A DNA stretch of 64,000 bases, taken from assembly GCA_002104905.1 (NCBI GenBank), contig MCFE01000077.1, positions 117,544 through 181,543 on the forward strand, in the 5' to 3' direction. Position 1 is the stretch's first letter, and each line of letters starts with the position of its first letter. A program made the position numbers and the translations under genes. This DNA comes from Basidiobolus meristosporus CBS 931.73. Lineage: Eukaryota > Basidiobolomycota > Basidiobolomycetes > Basidiobolales > Basidiobolaceae. Positions 33,999 through 46,329 of the stretch are shown here, piece after piece. The notes under the pieces were generated by a model. It did no database searches. It worked only from the letters and a program-made list of their open reading frames with translations, and had not been told where the DNA came from.

Positions 33999-35736
33999 GG
34001 CGAAGGTGGCCGAGCTTGAGCCTGTTGACAACCAACCTTTCACCACCCGTAAGGAGCTATGGTCATACTACCTATTCTACAACGGAGTAAGTGCTCGCAC
34101 CATTTTACGCCAAATTTAATCCTAACCCCGCGTTCTGTAGGATAATGGGTTCACCATGTTCAGCTACATGCCAAACATTCTTCAGTATCTGGCTTATAGC
34201 GCCGGCTACGATAGCTCTGACCCGGCCAAGCTTAAGCCTTGTGATACGAATGATTCCTCAATCGTTTGTATGATACCATTCGGCTCAGCAGGAGATGTCC
34301 CAGTGTCATCCATGGTGCTGTATGTCCAAGCTATCGCTTTCGTCTCTCAATTCTTGCTGTTCTTGACGTTTGGTAGTTTGGCGGATTATGGACGTGAGTG
34401 GGCATGTCATTGTGACTATAGGGGCAATCAGGTGCTAACCGGTTGTGTTTCTTGTAGGCTGGGGAAATTGGATTCTTCTTCTTGTGACTGCTATAGGCTG
34501 TTTCTGTCAAATCATCCCCATCGCATTCAACAGCCCCTCCCAGTGGTCGGGAATGATGGCTGTCATGATCTTCGGTAAGCAGATCAGAAGGATCTTCCAC
34601 ATCGGAAACCAGGTGCTAACTCTCATTCTTGACCAGCATTGATTGCTTATGGTGCATCACTGGTGTTCTACGCCGCAGCATTCCCCACACTGGCTGATAA
34701 CCTGCCTATCGTAAGAGCCGCAAAGGCCGATCCTGAGAAGACAAAAGAGGAGAAAATGACCATCACTGAGAAGTGGAGAAACCACGTTTCCACTATCTCC
34801 ACCACCTGGTCAAACGTTGGATTTCTAATTGTCACCAGTATTCTTGCTGGGATTAGCCATATTCCTTACGATGGCAAAACACTGGGCGACGCCACGTACA
34901 AATTCAATCAAGTCGGCACGGTATTCTGTGGCGCATTCTGGGCGATCAACGCCATTTGGTACTTCATGTTTATTCCAAAGGGAAGACGAGGTCCTCCTCT
35001 ACCTAAAGATAGCAACTATGTAACCATCGGATGGAAGTCCGTGTTCAGGGCCTTGAAGGAGGTCCGCCGGTTAAAGCAGGCCTTTATGTACTTCATTGCA
35101 TACTTCCTATTCTCTGATGGAATCGCTACCATCAACCAAATGATCGGGATCATCCAGGCCCAGATTACATCCTTTGATGGTACAGAACTAACTTTGCTCA
35201 ACCTTGTTTCCGCTGTCACATCTATCATTGGATGCATCAGCATGCTCTATTTACAAAAGGTCCTGAAGATTCGCACCAAAATCGCTTTGTTATGTATCCT
35301 AGGTGCTTCTGCCTTGGTTCCTATCTGGGGCTGCTTTGGTATCAGCTTCACATCATGGGGAATCCATACACGTACAGAACTATGGATCTTCTATGTCTGG
35401 TCAGGATTAGCCATTGCTCCTATATACGCCTGGCAACAAACCATGCTTGCTGAATTGATCCCTAAAGGTAAAGAAGGCCTCTTCTTCGGGCTGTTCGGAA
35501 TTGTCAACAAGGCCTCTTCATGGATTGGCCCAGTGGTCATTGGCGCCATTACAAATGTGACATACAACCAATGGAACGGGTGGCCATTCATTCTTGCTTT
35601 AATGATCATCCCAATGGTGATCATTTTCTTCATCGATGAAAAGAAGGCCAAAGAAGATATCCAGGAGTACTTACGGATAGAAGCGGCTAGAGAAGCGGCT
35701 TTGGGTGCAGACATAGTGATGGAGGCCAAAAACTAA
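33988..35736 (+). CDS. Atg22-like vacuolar amino-acid exporter (MFS)
   Basis: Four exons: 33988-34086, 34141-34393, 34458-34574 and 34637-35736, phase kept; 522 aa, near the length of yeast Atg22. It opens with RKELWSYYLFYNG then DNGFTMFSYMPNILQYLAY, the Atg22 pattern of a YY.YYxG.NGF first helix. About twelve hydrophobic segments follow (VLYVQAIAFVSQFLLFLTFG; WILLLVTAIGCFCQIIPIAF; VGFLIVTSILAGI; VGTVFCGAFWAINAIWYFMF; TLLNLVSAVTSIIGCISML; IALLCILGASALVPIWGCFG; LFFGLFGIVNKASSWIGPVV; PFILALMIIPMVIIFFI). Atg22 releases leucine and other amino acids from the vacuole after autophagic breakdown. The assignment rests on overall pattern, so a broader MFS/UNC93-like role is possible. Confidence 0.75.
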
Positions 35737-36229
35737 ATTCCATGTAAATTTTACATATCATAACTGTATCTACTAAAACCACTATATAAAAACCTTTGGT
35801 CTGATTCGATTTTGGTGATCTGTGTTATGGCATGGGTGTAGCGTGTGTTACGAATGGTCCTTTTTTAATACGTGTTTCATTATTTCACATCGGTATCCTA
35901 TTCTGAGTAAAATTGGGATTGTGCGTAAAGCCATCATTGTGGAAATTCGTAATACAAATGATCACATTGTTGGATACTGTCTTGTCAAATCGAGCAATTC
36001 CCTGCACCACCATTTACTATAAAAAGGTTCTGGCAAGCAATAATAATTGCTGAAGTACAATTGGGTGCTTCGTTTCAAAGTATGTCCAAAATTTGTATTA
36101 TCTCAGTAATATGCATTTAGATGTGTTGACTGAAATTTATGTCCGAAGACAAAATACGAATAGAAGGATAGAAGTAGAACATGCATTGATCATATGAAGG
36201 ACGATCTAAAACAACACCATACAAGCATC
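35737..36229 (+). other. Boundary between gene-rich core and subtelomere
   Basis: No gene. The last clearly conserved host gene to the left ends at 35736. To the right, retroelement sequence dominates. Confidence 0.5.
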
Positions 36230-39200
36230 TAGAGAAGGGTCAGCTCGAAAATGTAGTTTGCAGCATAAATTGGCAACCACGTTAGAAATCAAGTAGTTTT
36301 TCCTTTCTTCCTTACCTCAAGAGTTCAATTAATATCCTTACAGGCACACACTACGATAAATGCTATATTCTGGTCCGTCAAATATCCACAAGGGGCCTGT
36401 TCATTGCAAGTTACTTTGTCATTTATATATAGGCGATGGTATCCTAGTTTCTCGAACTCTCGTTCAGTGTATTCACACATGCCGTCTTTATTCTTGATGT
36501 CCCATAAGAGTGGTTTCTTCGTGTCTCCTGGTATTCTGGGTTCTACTTCATATACCAAGAAGAAGGGGCTTCTTTTGGTCACATTTTGAATGCAGATTAG
36601 TGTCGCAAATAACGCTTGGTCCAGGAAGTCATCCCAACGGTGTTTAGCACCTGCCATGTGTTTTGTTAGCATTGTTCGTAATAATCCGTTTAGTCGCTCT
36701 GTTTTCCCATTTGTACGTGGGTGAAATGCCGTGGTCTTGAGGGGTTTGATCTTTTGAAGTTCCCAGTATTCTTGAAGCGTCTTAGCCATGAAATTCTTCC
36801 CCCGATCTGTTAGGATCTCCTTTGGGCATCCGTATTGCATAACTATTTCATGATACAAAAATTTGGCAATAGTTTGCTCTGTTGCTTCCGGTACAGCTCG
36901 TGCAATTGGCCAATTGGTTGCATGGTCAATGGCAACCAATATTCACATGTTCCCTTTTCTTGTTTTTGCCAGTCTTCCTATAAAGTCTAGACCCCTCTGT
37001 TCAATTGGTCCAACTACACTTTGCGGGTTCATGGGTTCTATTCTTTGCTTCTTCTGTGGTCGTGTTCTTATTGGGCAATTCATGCAAGATGCTAGCCACT
37101 TTTGTATGTCCTTGCGCATTCCTGGCCACCATCCTTTTGTGTGGAGTATTTGTGTTGTTGCTTCGGCATCCAAGTGCCCATTTCCTTTGTGCAATTTTTC
37201 AACCAAACCTGCTCGGAATACAAAGGGCACAAATGGTGCTTCTTCCTTGCCTGTAATTTTCCGGTAAAGTATTTTGGATTCTTTATTGTATCTGTTGTGC
37301 TGGACTTAATTTCTTGCTGTAGTATGCTATTGATTGTAATTTGGTTCCTTTCTCTCTTTGCAGTAAGACTGAACCCGTTGCAAAGCTAGAGGCATCACAT
37401 TCAATTTCTTTTTGTGCTTCTGGTTCATATAACTGCAGTACCGGGGCCGTAGTTGGCACTTCTTTAAGTGTTGTAAAAACAATCTTGCAGAACAGACGCC
37501 AAGTTAGTGTGCTGTGCTTACTCTTGACTCCTTCAGTTAGCTTGTGTAAAGGAGCTGCTATTGTAGCATAGCCATTGATGAGTTATCAGTAATATGATGT
37601 CATCCCAAGAAATGATCATAGTTGTGTTACAGTATTGTGTTGAGGCCATTCTTATATTAATTTATCTTTTCTGGATTCACCTCAAGACCTTTTTCAATTA
37701 AAATGTGCCTTACATATCTTACATACCCCTGACCAATGCATGCCTTATTCTTATTGGCATATAGTTGGTGCTTTTATGATTGCTCCGGCATCTTTTAACA
37801 TGCCTGATATGCTCCTTGTTGTTATTACAGTATATTTTGATGTTGTCAAGGTAAACCACAGGACATTCATCTTGCAGGTCATAAAGTACTAAATTCACTA
37901 CAAGGTCTAAACAGCATCACAAGGGACTCATATTGATAATGACAGGTACCAAAAGCAGAGTTTGGTATGTCTTACTATGTAATCTTCAATTGTCAATATC
38001 CTGATTTGAGTTTTATTGTGCTGAGAATTGATAAACCCACCAGGTGGATGTAGGATTTATCTATTTGTGGTAGGGGGTACCAAGTCTTCATTGTTACTAG
38101 GTTAAGGTCTCAGTGGTCAGTGCACATTTGTAAGTTGCATCTTTTTTCTGTTAAAAAATGACCAGTGCACTCCATGGTGATATGGATGGTCATATCATGC
38201 CTTTTACAATGAGTTCTTCTAATTGCTTTTTGAGTTCCTCTAGCTCCTGGGTGACACTCTTAATATTGACCTAGTTATTGTTTTTGCATTTGATGTGTTA
38301 GTTTTCATTGATGTTTCATCATACCTGTCTGCACTTTCTGGTAGCTTGTCTGGGGAAACATCCTTAATTTATTCCAGGATATCTCTTGCTTCAGATCCCA
38401 TTGAATTGTTCTCTTCTTCAGTGATTATTCCTGTCACTAGCTTGAAATTTGTACACATTTCTAACATGTGAATCAGTGCCTTACATTAGTACTTACCATT
38501 CCAATAACCTCTTGAGAACTGCTTGCAGCTGATCAAGTAAAAATTTGGCCTTCATTGTGTTTAATTCCTTGTGAATTTGGTTTTCTTGTGGAGGGACTTT
38601 ACACTGTTGCAAATCTTGCAATTACACCAAGATGTTCACCTACCTTGGTTACTTTTGTCATAGTCTATAAGTCTTAGAGAGTTTGGGCACAATACTTTGT
38701 CACAATGTACTTGGAATATTCCCACCAAGTCACCAGATAAAAGAGCATGACATGTTATAAGCTTATCAAACAGCCCCAAAGTTTGCATGCTTGTTCTTAG
38801 GACCCTCCTGAATATACTTTTTGGTTTTTCTGCCAACAATATGTAAAAGAAAGATGCCTCTTTATACTAAATAAATAGTAAGGGAAACCTCATAATCTAC
38901 TTGTTCTCTCAGGCACTTCCTATATCTTCTAAACTCTGATATAGATGCATTACAATAGTTTCACATATATAGGTGTAGCTCATCTAGCTTGCAGTAAATT
39001 GTGGAGTTTTCTTTAATTGACAAGTCTTTTCCTTATATAATATCATATATCTGAGTGGAAGAAAAATGGTACCAAATGTCTTCTGGTATATCTGCATTTT
39101 ATAGATGAATAGTTGCTGCCTCTTGTGTCCTTATCTTACATCTATTGACCACTACTGCCAAGTGATTTATATTGATTCTTCCTATTAGGGCATTATCTCT

Positions 39201-41100
39201 TGCTATGTAATCCTGACTGATGAAGCTCCTTGCTACCCCTCTGCCAATTAGGATGCTGATATGTTTCCTATAAATCTCCCCTTCTAAAAATCTAGATGAA
39301 ATCTGTTTGCCAATGTTGTGAAATCTTCTTTTGCTTTGCTCCTGTTGACTAACATCTGGTGACACATGTAATCCTGTCCTTATATTTATCTAGTTGTCTG
39401 TAGCTCCTGGCTGATTACAGCTGCAATATATTCATGGTCCTCAATCCTTTACTGTGTACCCCATGTATCCCAAGTCCAAGGGCTCTGATTCATTATAGCT
39501 ATTAATTTCCCATCATATATGTACACAGAGATAGATTACATCATAGCATTCTGCCAATGAGACTGTAGTGCTCAAGCAAGCAGCATTATGAGCCTCTATA
39601 TGTGCAAGTGTGGTTGGCTTCAACTATCATGGTGAAAAATCTTTAACTTGGAATTTATCTAGTCATCTGCTGGTATGATGCTAGTATTCTAGCAGGTATT
39701 TAGCTGGCATTCAGCTGTTGATTTTCCTTTAGATTTTAGATTCATTCTTTGAAGGAAGTAATAGGCTGCTGATTACTAAATATGTTAAGAGTGCTAGTTG
39801 GCCTAGTCTGCCTTTACAGCATATGCTTACTTGTCTGCCAAATATTTGGTGCCTGAGATCAAAACAGTTATCAGCTTCAGAAGCTTGAAATTCAGCTGAT
39901 ATTATCAGTAGATTGTGCTGGCCTTTTCTTAATTACTCTACCAGTGCTCTAATATGTTTATATCTAGTTAATCTGCAGTTGATATATCTGGTAACTGCAG
40001 CTTAAAGCATTGTAGCTTCTTGGTCAACTCCTTGGCTGACCATATTTGTGGTAAGAGTGCAAGTTTATCCCAGCCTTGTTTAAGCAACTATTGGGTTTAA
40101 ATTTACCTGTCTCCACTACTGCAGATTGGTCAAAATTGACTAATTACATAACTACATCTTCACACACTCCCTGTTGACAGACTTGGTACTATATTGGTGA
40201 GTCATCTGTGAGAAAGGTAGCCACACAAACATGGATGTCAGTCCCTTGTGTTGAGTTAAGTGCTGGGCACCAAAGAATATTAAGTAACAAGATTTGACTT
40301 TTTGTGACACCCTCTTTCCAGTGTATTTGCTTGATTGTTGTATTTTTGCTTTGCAATCAGTTGTTCTATAATTGCACAGTTGGGCTATCAATAATTAGAG
40401 TGATGCAACTTGTTGCTAGAGTGCCTCCATTGAGATTCTTTCCTTCTGAAGTGTTGTAAGTTAGCTGTTTCTTGGTACCTAAGGTCCTCCACTAATGTTA
40501 TATTTTGATACCATCAAATATCCACAAGAGGCCTGTTCATGGTAAATTACTTCTTTCTTCATTTATATTTTAACATGTTTGATAGTCACACTATTTTTTC
40601 CTAAAGCAGTGCAGCTTTGTCATTCTGCTTGGGCTGTAGTAGTGTTAAGTTCATATGGTACTAGGCCCTTATCTAGAAGCTTATATGATGTTGTCTCAGA
40701 TGATCCTTCCTGTGATCCATGCATATTTTATTACTTGAGTTTGATCCATGTGTATCTCTAACATAAATGTTGTAGTTAGGGCATCTGCATCTTCAAACCA
40801 TCACAGTTAAAGACCTACCCCTAAACCATCTGTCAATTATTACTAAAATTAGGCATATGGCACCAAGGCCTGTATGTAGCAAATGTAGCTCACAAAAGTA
40901 TAAATTGGCAAGTATGTTAGGAAATAAAGCTGTTTTTTGCTTCCTTTCAACCTTGAACATTGAATCCCAATTTCTGGCTAGTGTTGTTGATATTACACAC
41001 TACAATGTAAACTGTTACACTTGTAGAGGGGAATCCCAGTTAAGCAGTGTATCTTTTGGGATTCCATAGAGGGTAGAGTCAATCCAGGTTGCAAGGAAGA
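36230..41100 (-). mobile_element. Decayed Ty3/gypsy-type LTR retrotransposon (element 1)
   Basis: Minus-strand pol remnants run from integrase (36325-37230) through RNase H (near 37400-37550, LQLYEPEAQKEIECDASSFA) to RT (a VVYLDNIKIY relic of YLDDI near 37850). Beyond that the sequence is too mutated to read. From about 37.8 to 41.1 kb I find essentially no CG dinucleotides, and the DNA is very T/A-rich. Short segments recur: TCAAATATCCACAAGGGGCC (36376) matches TCAAATATCCACAAGAGGCC (40507), and a TATAAATTGGCAA-type segment (36264) matches 40900. This suggests decayed LTRs or two overlapping insertions. Element limits are approximate. Confidence 0.55.
36325..37230 (-). pseudogene. Ty3/gypsy integrase, element 1
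   Basis: Two frames, 37230-36943 and 36939-36325. The first has the H2C2 zinc-binding domain (HKGNGHLDAEATTQILHTKG, CMNCPIRTRP) and the start of the catalytic core (GLDFIG). The second has the remaining core, AIDHATNWPIARAV, LTDRGKNF and TAFHPRTNGKTERLNGLLR, with the D,D,E triad residues recognisable. A frame change at about 36940 separates them. The C-terminal end degrades after YHRLYINDKV. Confidence 0.75.
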
Positions 41101-41343
41101 AGATACTTTATTTGCGCACAAGCTTGTCTGAAATTGTTATTCATGGTGTGCCTTTATACTATGTATGCTAATTAGGTTTCAGCGATAAATTAGTGATAAA
41201 TTGGTGCTAGATAGGGTTTTGGTCCAAGTAACTCTATTTGGGTGTAGAATGGCATGATTGCCCTTATATCCATATAGATGGTTGTCTTTTGCGGAGTACC
41301 TACCTCTTATCCTACATGTATACTTTACCCTGTGACACAACAC

Positions 41344-41569
41344 TGTTATGAAAGTCTGAATCCCAACCAGAACAGGCTGCAAGTTGTTGCATATAGAGAT
41401 GCATCAACACCAAAGATCATCAAAGATGATCAAAGACTGATGGGCTAAAGTAAGACAAGTTGTATGCAAATGATCAAGAAATGTATAAAAAGTAGATCCT
41501 ATGCTAAAATAAAGGACAGACCTTGTTACACCAAATAGAAGGATGGGAACTGGCCTGGATTTCATAACA
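41344..41569. mobile_element. LTR-like segment with TGTTATGA...TCATAACA ends (226 bp)
   Basis: It starts TGTTATGAAAG and ends TTTCATAACA, the same terminal inverted sequence as the 310-bp LTRs of the next element but with a different interior. It is flanked by ACAC on the left (41340-41343) and ACAC on the right (41570-41573). It could be a solo or related LTR from an earlier insertion at the same target. The interior is not a recognisable copy of the 310-bp LTR. Confidence 0.5.
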
Positions 41570-41573
41570 ACAC

Positions 41574-41883
41574 TGTTATGAATTGAGGGCAAGCGGAGGA
41601 GGACCGGAGGATGTCCAATATGAATCAGAGAGGTTATCTGAATAGTTGATGAACCGGTAAAAGGTTGATGCTTTATTGATAGTGTTCAAAGGAGTTTATA
41701 TAGAGATAGCCTTGGAGGGAGAGCTTCCAATAACGTAGGGCAAGCTTCCAAAAGGAGGGTTCAAGATGTATTAAATAACGTGTGTATCACTGAGTGCGAT
41801 TGATTGTCTGTGTGCAATTCCAGGTGTTTAATCAGTAGTGTTCAAGTGATTGGTAGTGACTAGTTAGGATTTAAATCATAACA
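41574..41883 (-). repeat. 3' LTR of element 2
   Basis: 310 bp, TGTTATG...CATAACA. Relative to the 5' LTR it has TG for CG at two places (near 41620 and 41803) and TA for CG at one (near 41829), plus A for T at its fifth base. Confidence 0.88.
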
Positions 41884-41900
41884 TACTCCCACACTTAAAG
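41884..41900 (-). other. Polypurine tract of element 2
   Basis: Read on the minus strand, AAGTGTGGGAGTA directly abuts the 3' LTR, the position and composition of the plus-strand primer. Confidence 0.55.
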
Positions 41901-41993
41901 AGGTTCTTCTCCTGAAGAGTCCTGTCTATTGGACTTGTAATACCAGTATTTGGTTGGTGGTGTCATTGGGTTTTTTAGCTGTGCTTCCTTTAG

Positions 41994-42356
41994 TCAGTCT
42001 CTATGTACTAGGTCCTCCTTTACTTCACCTGACATGTCTGCAAGTTGAAATGTATGGAAGGGCATTTCTCTTGTAATAATAAAGGGTCCAACCCAATGTG
42101 GTTCTAGTTTTAGCCTACTTTCATTTTGGACTAATACAAGCTTTCCCAAAGTTAAGGGTTTTGTTACCACTGTTTTGTTATACTGTTCTTTCATCTTCTC
42201 TACTTTTTGTTTTAAATTCTTGATGGCATCATGTCTTGCATGTCCTAATTCTTCCAGTTCCCTTGTTCTGAATTCCGCCAAGTCTTTTTGGTTCTTTAAG
42301 TCCCAGATGTATGGTGGTAAGGTATCACCTGGGATTCTTGGATGTGTACCATACAC
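41994..42356 (-). pseudogene. Integrase C-terminal part, element 2
   Basis: 120 codons. It begins at YGTHPRIPGD and includes the GPF/Y module (LEPHWVGPFIITREMPFHTF) typical of Ty3/gypsy integrases. It is separated from the main pol frame by TAG (42435-42437) and TGA (42417-42419), at positions where relatives have sense codons. Confidence 0.78.
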
Positions 42357-42434
42357 TAGGTAGAAGGGGGACTTTTGTGTTGCTGAATGGACTCTAATAC
42401 AACAGGCAAAGAGTGCTCAATGTACAAATTCATC

Positions 42435-44390
42435 CTACTTATGTTGGGCTCCTTTGACATAAGTAGTCAGCATCTTCCCAAAGAATCCATTGAACCTCTC
42501 TGTAACCCCATTTGTTCTAGGGTGGTATGCTGATGTCTTCAAATGTCTAAACCCCATTATCTGAAGGTATTCTTTCAAGGTTTGTTCCAAAAAGTTTGCT
42601 CCTCTGTCAGACAGAATTTCACCTGGGCATCCAAACTGCATAAAGATTTCCAGGTAAAGGAATTTTGCAACATTTTTTGCAGTAGCTGCTGGCATGGCTT
42701 TTGCTATACACCACTTAGTGGTATGGTCAATTGCAGTTATGATCCACTTGTTCCCTCTTGAAGTTTCAGGCAAGATTCCAATGAAGTCAATTCCCCATCT
42801 GTAGAATGCTGGAACTGGAGTCAGTGGTTCTAATGGGGCATGTTCCTTGTTGTATGGTCTAGCCAGCTGGCACTCAGGGCAGGTCTTGAGGGTCTCAGCT
42901 ATAAATTGTTTGAGTTTAGGCCACCAGGCTCTCCTTTTAGTTATTTCATAAGCTCCTTGGATGCCCGGATGTCCAAAGGCTTTATGATTCTTGATTATCA
43001 TGTCACCTCTGTATACAAATGGAATATATGGTACAGGCCCTATTTCTTCCATGTGTCTGTAAAGTACCTTGTCTTCACCATATGAGAGATTCTCTGCTTC
43101 TTTATTAATATTGGCCCTTACTTCCTGTGATAAATCTTCTGGCATTGTCCGAATTGCCAAGTACTCTGGCATGTATTCTGGCCAGTCAGACTCATGATCT
43201 ACCATTGATATATGTTGCCTTGAGAGTGCATCAGCAACTGTATTCTTTGGCCCAGGGAGGTAGTGGATTTTAAAATCAAATTGTTGTAGTTCTTCAATCC
43301 ATCTACTTATTCTTCTGGATAATAGCTTCTGGGTGTGAATGTATCTTAGGGATGCATGATCTGTATATACCACAAAGTGTTTGCCCTCCAAGTAGCATCT
43401 CCACACTCTCAGACAATGTAGTATGGCATAGAGTTCTTTTTCATGGACTGGGTAGTTTTGTTCAGTTACTGATAGCTTTTTGGACTCATAAGCAACTGGG
43501 TGTTCTTTTTGAGTCAGTACCCCTCCAACAGCTAGATCTGAAGCATCAGTGTATATACAGAAAGGTTCTGAGAAGTCAGGCAACTGAAGCACAGGAGTTT
43601 GGCATAGCTTTTCTTTCAGAGTTAGGAAAGCTGTCTCACAGTTTGGGGTCTGTATATAGTCTTTCTCTTTTTTGGTCAAGTCTGAAAGGGGGGCTGCAAT
43701 AGTTGCAAAGTCCCTGATGAATCTTCTGTAATATGATGCAAGTCCCAGGAAGGATCTCATTTCAGTGAGTGACTTTGGGGCTTCCCATTTCTGGATAGCA
43801 TCTATCTTGGCTGGATCCATGTGTAGTCCTTTATCTGAGATTATGTGACCAAGGTATTCAACTGATCTGGTGAGGAATTCACACTTAGGAAGTTGTGCAT
43901 ATAGCTTGTGCTTTTTTAGTATAGCCAGTACTGTCTTCAAGTGCTTCATGTGGTCATCCATGCTGGTACTATAGATCAGAATGTCATCTAAGTAGACCAG
44001 GACAAATTTCTCTAAATATGGTTCCAGGATGCTATTCATGAGTGTCTGAAATGTTGCTGGGGCATTAGTTAGGCCAAAGCTCATCACAACAGACTCATAA
44101 TGACCATATCTTGTGTTGAATGCTGTCTTAGAGGTGTCTTCAGGTTTAATTCTGATTTGGTGATATCCAGATGCCAGGTCTATTGTAGAGAATATCTTTG
44201 CCTTCCCCAGTTGGTCAAAGAGGGCATCAATTCTTGGTAATGGGTAGGAATTTCTGACAGTGATTGCATTTAGGGCCCTGTAGTCCACACAGAACCGTAG
44301 CTTCCCATCCTTCTTTGGAGCAAAGAGTACTGGAGCTCCCCATGGTGATTTACTGGGTTTTATCCAGCCTTTAGCCAGGTAGTCCTTCAA
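42435..44390 (-). pseudogene. pol of element 2: reverse transcriptase, RNase H, integrase
   Basis: A 651-codon open frame. [43 protein letters not shown], then [13 protein letters not shown] (catalytic YLDD). RNase [33 protein letters not shown] and [10 protein letters not shown]. Integrase: [18 protein letters not shown] with [33 protein letters not shown] and [18 protein letters not shown]. The frame is interrupted upstream by TAG at 44397-44399 and downstream by TAG at 42435-42437, so the original ORF was longer. Confidence 0.9.
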
Positions 44391-44467
44391 TGTTTCCTAC
44401 AGAGTCTCCATTTCCTTTGGGGAGAACTTATATGGGGCTCTGTTTCTTGGTTTATCATCTGTTACTT

Positions 44468-46243
44468 CTATGGCATGGTCAATCTCTCTGCTTGGGAGTA
44501 GTGCAGCATTTCCTTGGGAAAAACCTCTTGAAACTCTGCTAACAAGGTCTTGAGCCTGTCATTTGCCACTTCTGTGGTCTCTTGGATTTTGGCAAAGGCT
44601 ATCATGTGCAACAGTTTGGGATTCTGTCTGATAGAGTGGGCAAACTGTTTCTTTGATATGGTGTGTTCTGGTGCATTGCCTTTGTCCAGGGTTGGTTTGG
44701 GTGACAGATGATATTTTGCATCATCCTTGTTGATTACAACTTCCTGAGTCTGCCAGTTTATGTCAGGATTGTGCTTTCTTAGCCAAGTTTGCCCCACATT
44801 GATTTCAAAGTTGGCTTGGGGTATGATAATTGGGGAAATGGTGTCTTGGAAGTTCCTGATTTGTAAAGTCAAGGGTTCAGTCCTGCTGTTCACTATAGCT
44901 GATTCCTTGGTGGCACAGAGGATGTGAGTTGGGGGGCAAGGGATTGTTTGTAGCTTCATCTGATCAGCTACATCTTTTGAAATGTAGACATCAGTTGCTC
45001 CACTGTCAATGAGTACAGAGACACATTGGTTGTTGTTGAGAATCCCTGGGAGTTTCAGCATCTTTGGGGTAGTATATAAGCTCTGAGTCCTCTGATACTC
45101 CTTAACAAGGCTGATTGTGTGCTCCTCCTCCTTAGTGGAGAGCTGGAATACTCTTTGTAATGGCCTCTTTGGGCATTCATTGACTTTATGACCCTGTTCC
45201 TTGCAGTAAAAGCATAGTCCAAGCTTGAAGCATTCCTCTTTAGAAGGTCTTGGTGTGCTCTGCATTACATCTAGGTCCATAGGCTCCAGTGTTTGGGGGT
45301 AGTGTGCACCTTGTTCAGTGATTGGTTGACTACCAATAGGTATGTGGTTATTGGCTTTGAAGCCTGTAGTAGTTCTTGAGTGACTAATTCTGTGATTGAC
45401 AGCCCTTCTGAAGTGTATGGCATCATATCTTTCTGCCAGTTCCATAGCCTCTACTAGGGTTTTGGGGTCTTTGTATTTAATTTCCCATCTAGTGTTGGAT
45501 TTCAGGCCTCTTAGGTATTGCTCAAGTAGTTCAGTATCAGGCATGTTTTGAATTTCCATACTAAGCAAGTTAAACTGCTCATTGTACTCTTGAACAGACT
45601 TGGCTTGAAAGAGTTTGGACAGTTTTTCTCTTGCCATTCTATCAGCATTGATAGGTGTAAACCTCTTTCTCAATGCTTTAACAAAGTCAGCCCAGGAGGC
45701 TATGGGTGGAAAGATGCCCCTATTCATTCCTTGAATGTGAAGTTTCCACCACATGGTTGCTTCCTTTCTGAAAAGTGAACAGGCATAATGCACTTTGACT
45801 TCTTCAGAGTCATCTGAGAAGTATAGGTACTGCTCTACTTCAGATATCCAAGTCTCTAGAGTGGCAGTGTGTCTTTTGCCTTCAAAGATGTTGGGTTTCT
45901 GAAGTTTCAGATTTGTTGCTCTATATTGTTTTGTAAAGTCCAGAGAGCCTTGCCCATCTTCTCCAAGATTCAAGGAATTGGGAGGCACCACAGGTCTTAC
46001 AGATGAGGCTTCACCCTCTCTCTGTATACCTTGACCAGTAAACCATGATCTCTTGGTGTTCACAAAATGTAAAGAGTCCAAGTCTGTCTGCCTACCCATT
46101 CTTGGGTCCAGACTAGGGAGGGCCGCAGGCTCAGTCATGTGGGACTGTCCTTGACCGGCTAACTCAGCAACTTGTTGTTCAAGACTCTCAATATAGGCCA
46201 ACATTTCTTCTGAAGAGCTAAATTTTGGTTTTTCTTCACTCAT
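44468..46243 (-). CDS. gag-protease ORF of element 2
   Basis: 591 codons from ATG at 46241-46243. A coiled-coil N-terminus (EEMLAYIESLEQQVAELA) precedes a retrotransposon gag domain (ATLETWISEVEQYLYF; WADFVKALRKRFTP; LFQAKSVQEYNEQFNLL; LLEQYLRGLK). A CCHC zinc knuckle (CFYCKEQGHKVNEC) and an aspartic protease with VSVLIDSGATDVYISKDVAD follow. Near 44520 the frame is lost: the sequence homologous to pol (LLPSREIDHAIEVTD) continues in another frame. This could be a mutation or a programmed gag-pol shift. Because a stop codon follows in pol, I favour mutation. Confidence 0.85.
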   Translation of the reverse strand: MSEEKPKFSSSEEMLAYIESLEQQVAELAGQGQSHMTEPAALPSLDPRMGRQTDLDSLHFVNTKRSWFTGQGIQREGEASSVRPVVPPNSLNLGEDGQGSLDFTKQYRATNLKLQKPNIFEGKRHTATLETWISEVEQYLYFSDDSEEVKVHYACSLFRKEATMWWKLHIQGMNRGIFPPIASWADFVKALRKRFTPINADRMAREKLSKLFQAKSVQEYNEQFNLLSMEIQNMPDTELLEQYLRGLKSNTRWEIKYKDPKTLVEAMELAERYDAIHFRRAVNHRISHSRTTTGFKANNHIPIGSQPITEQGAHYPQTLEPMDLDVMQSTPRPSKEECFKLGLCFYCKEQGHKVNECPKRPLQRVFQLSTKEEEHTISLVKEYQRTQSLYTTPKMLKLPGILNNNQCVSVLIDSGATDVYISKDVADQMKLQTIPCPPTHILCATKESAIVNSRTEPLTLQIRNFQDTISPIIIPQANFEINVGQTWLRKHNPDINWQTQEVVINKDDAKYHLSPKPTLDKGNAPEHTISKKQFAHSIRQNPKLLHMIAFAKIQETTEVANDRLKTLLAEFQEVFPKEMLHYSQAERLTMP

Positions 46244-46329
46244 TTTGTTTTTGGGTATTGTTTGATTTGCGGTAGGCGGGTGTGTTTACCAAGGGGGCTG
46301 GTTCTCTGGCAGAATTGACTGGGTACTGT

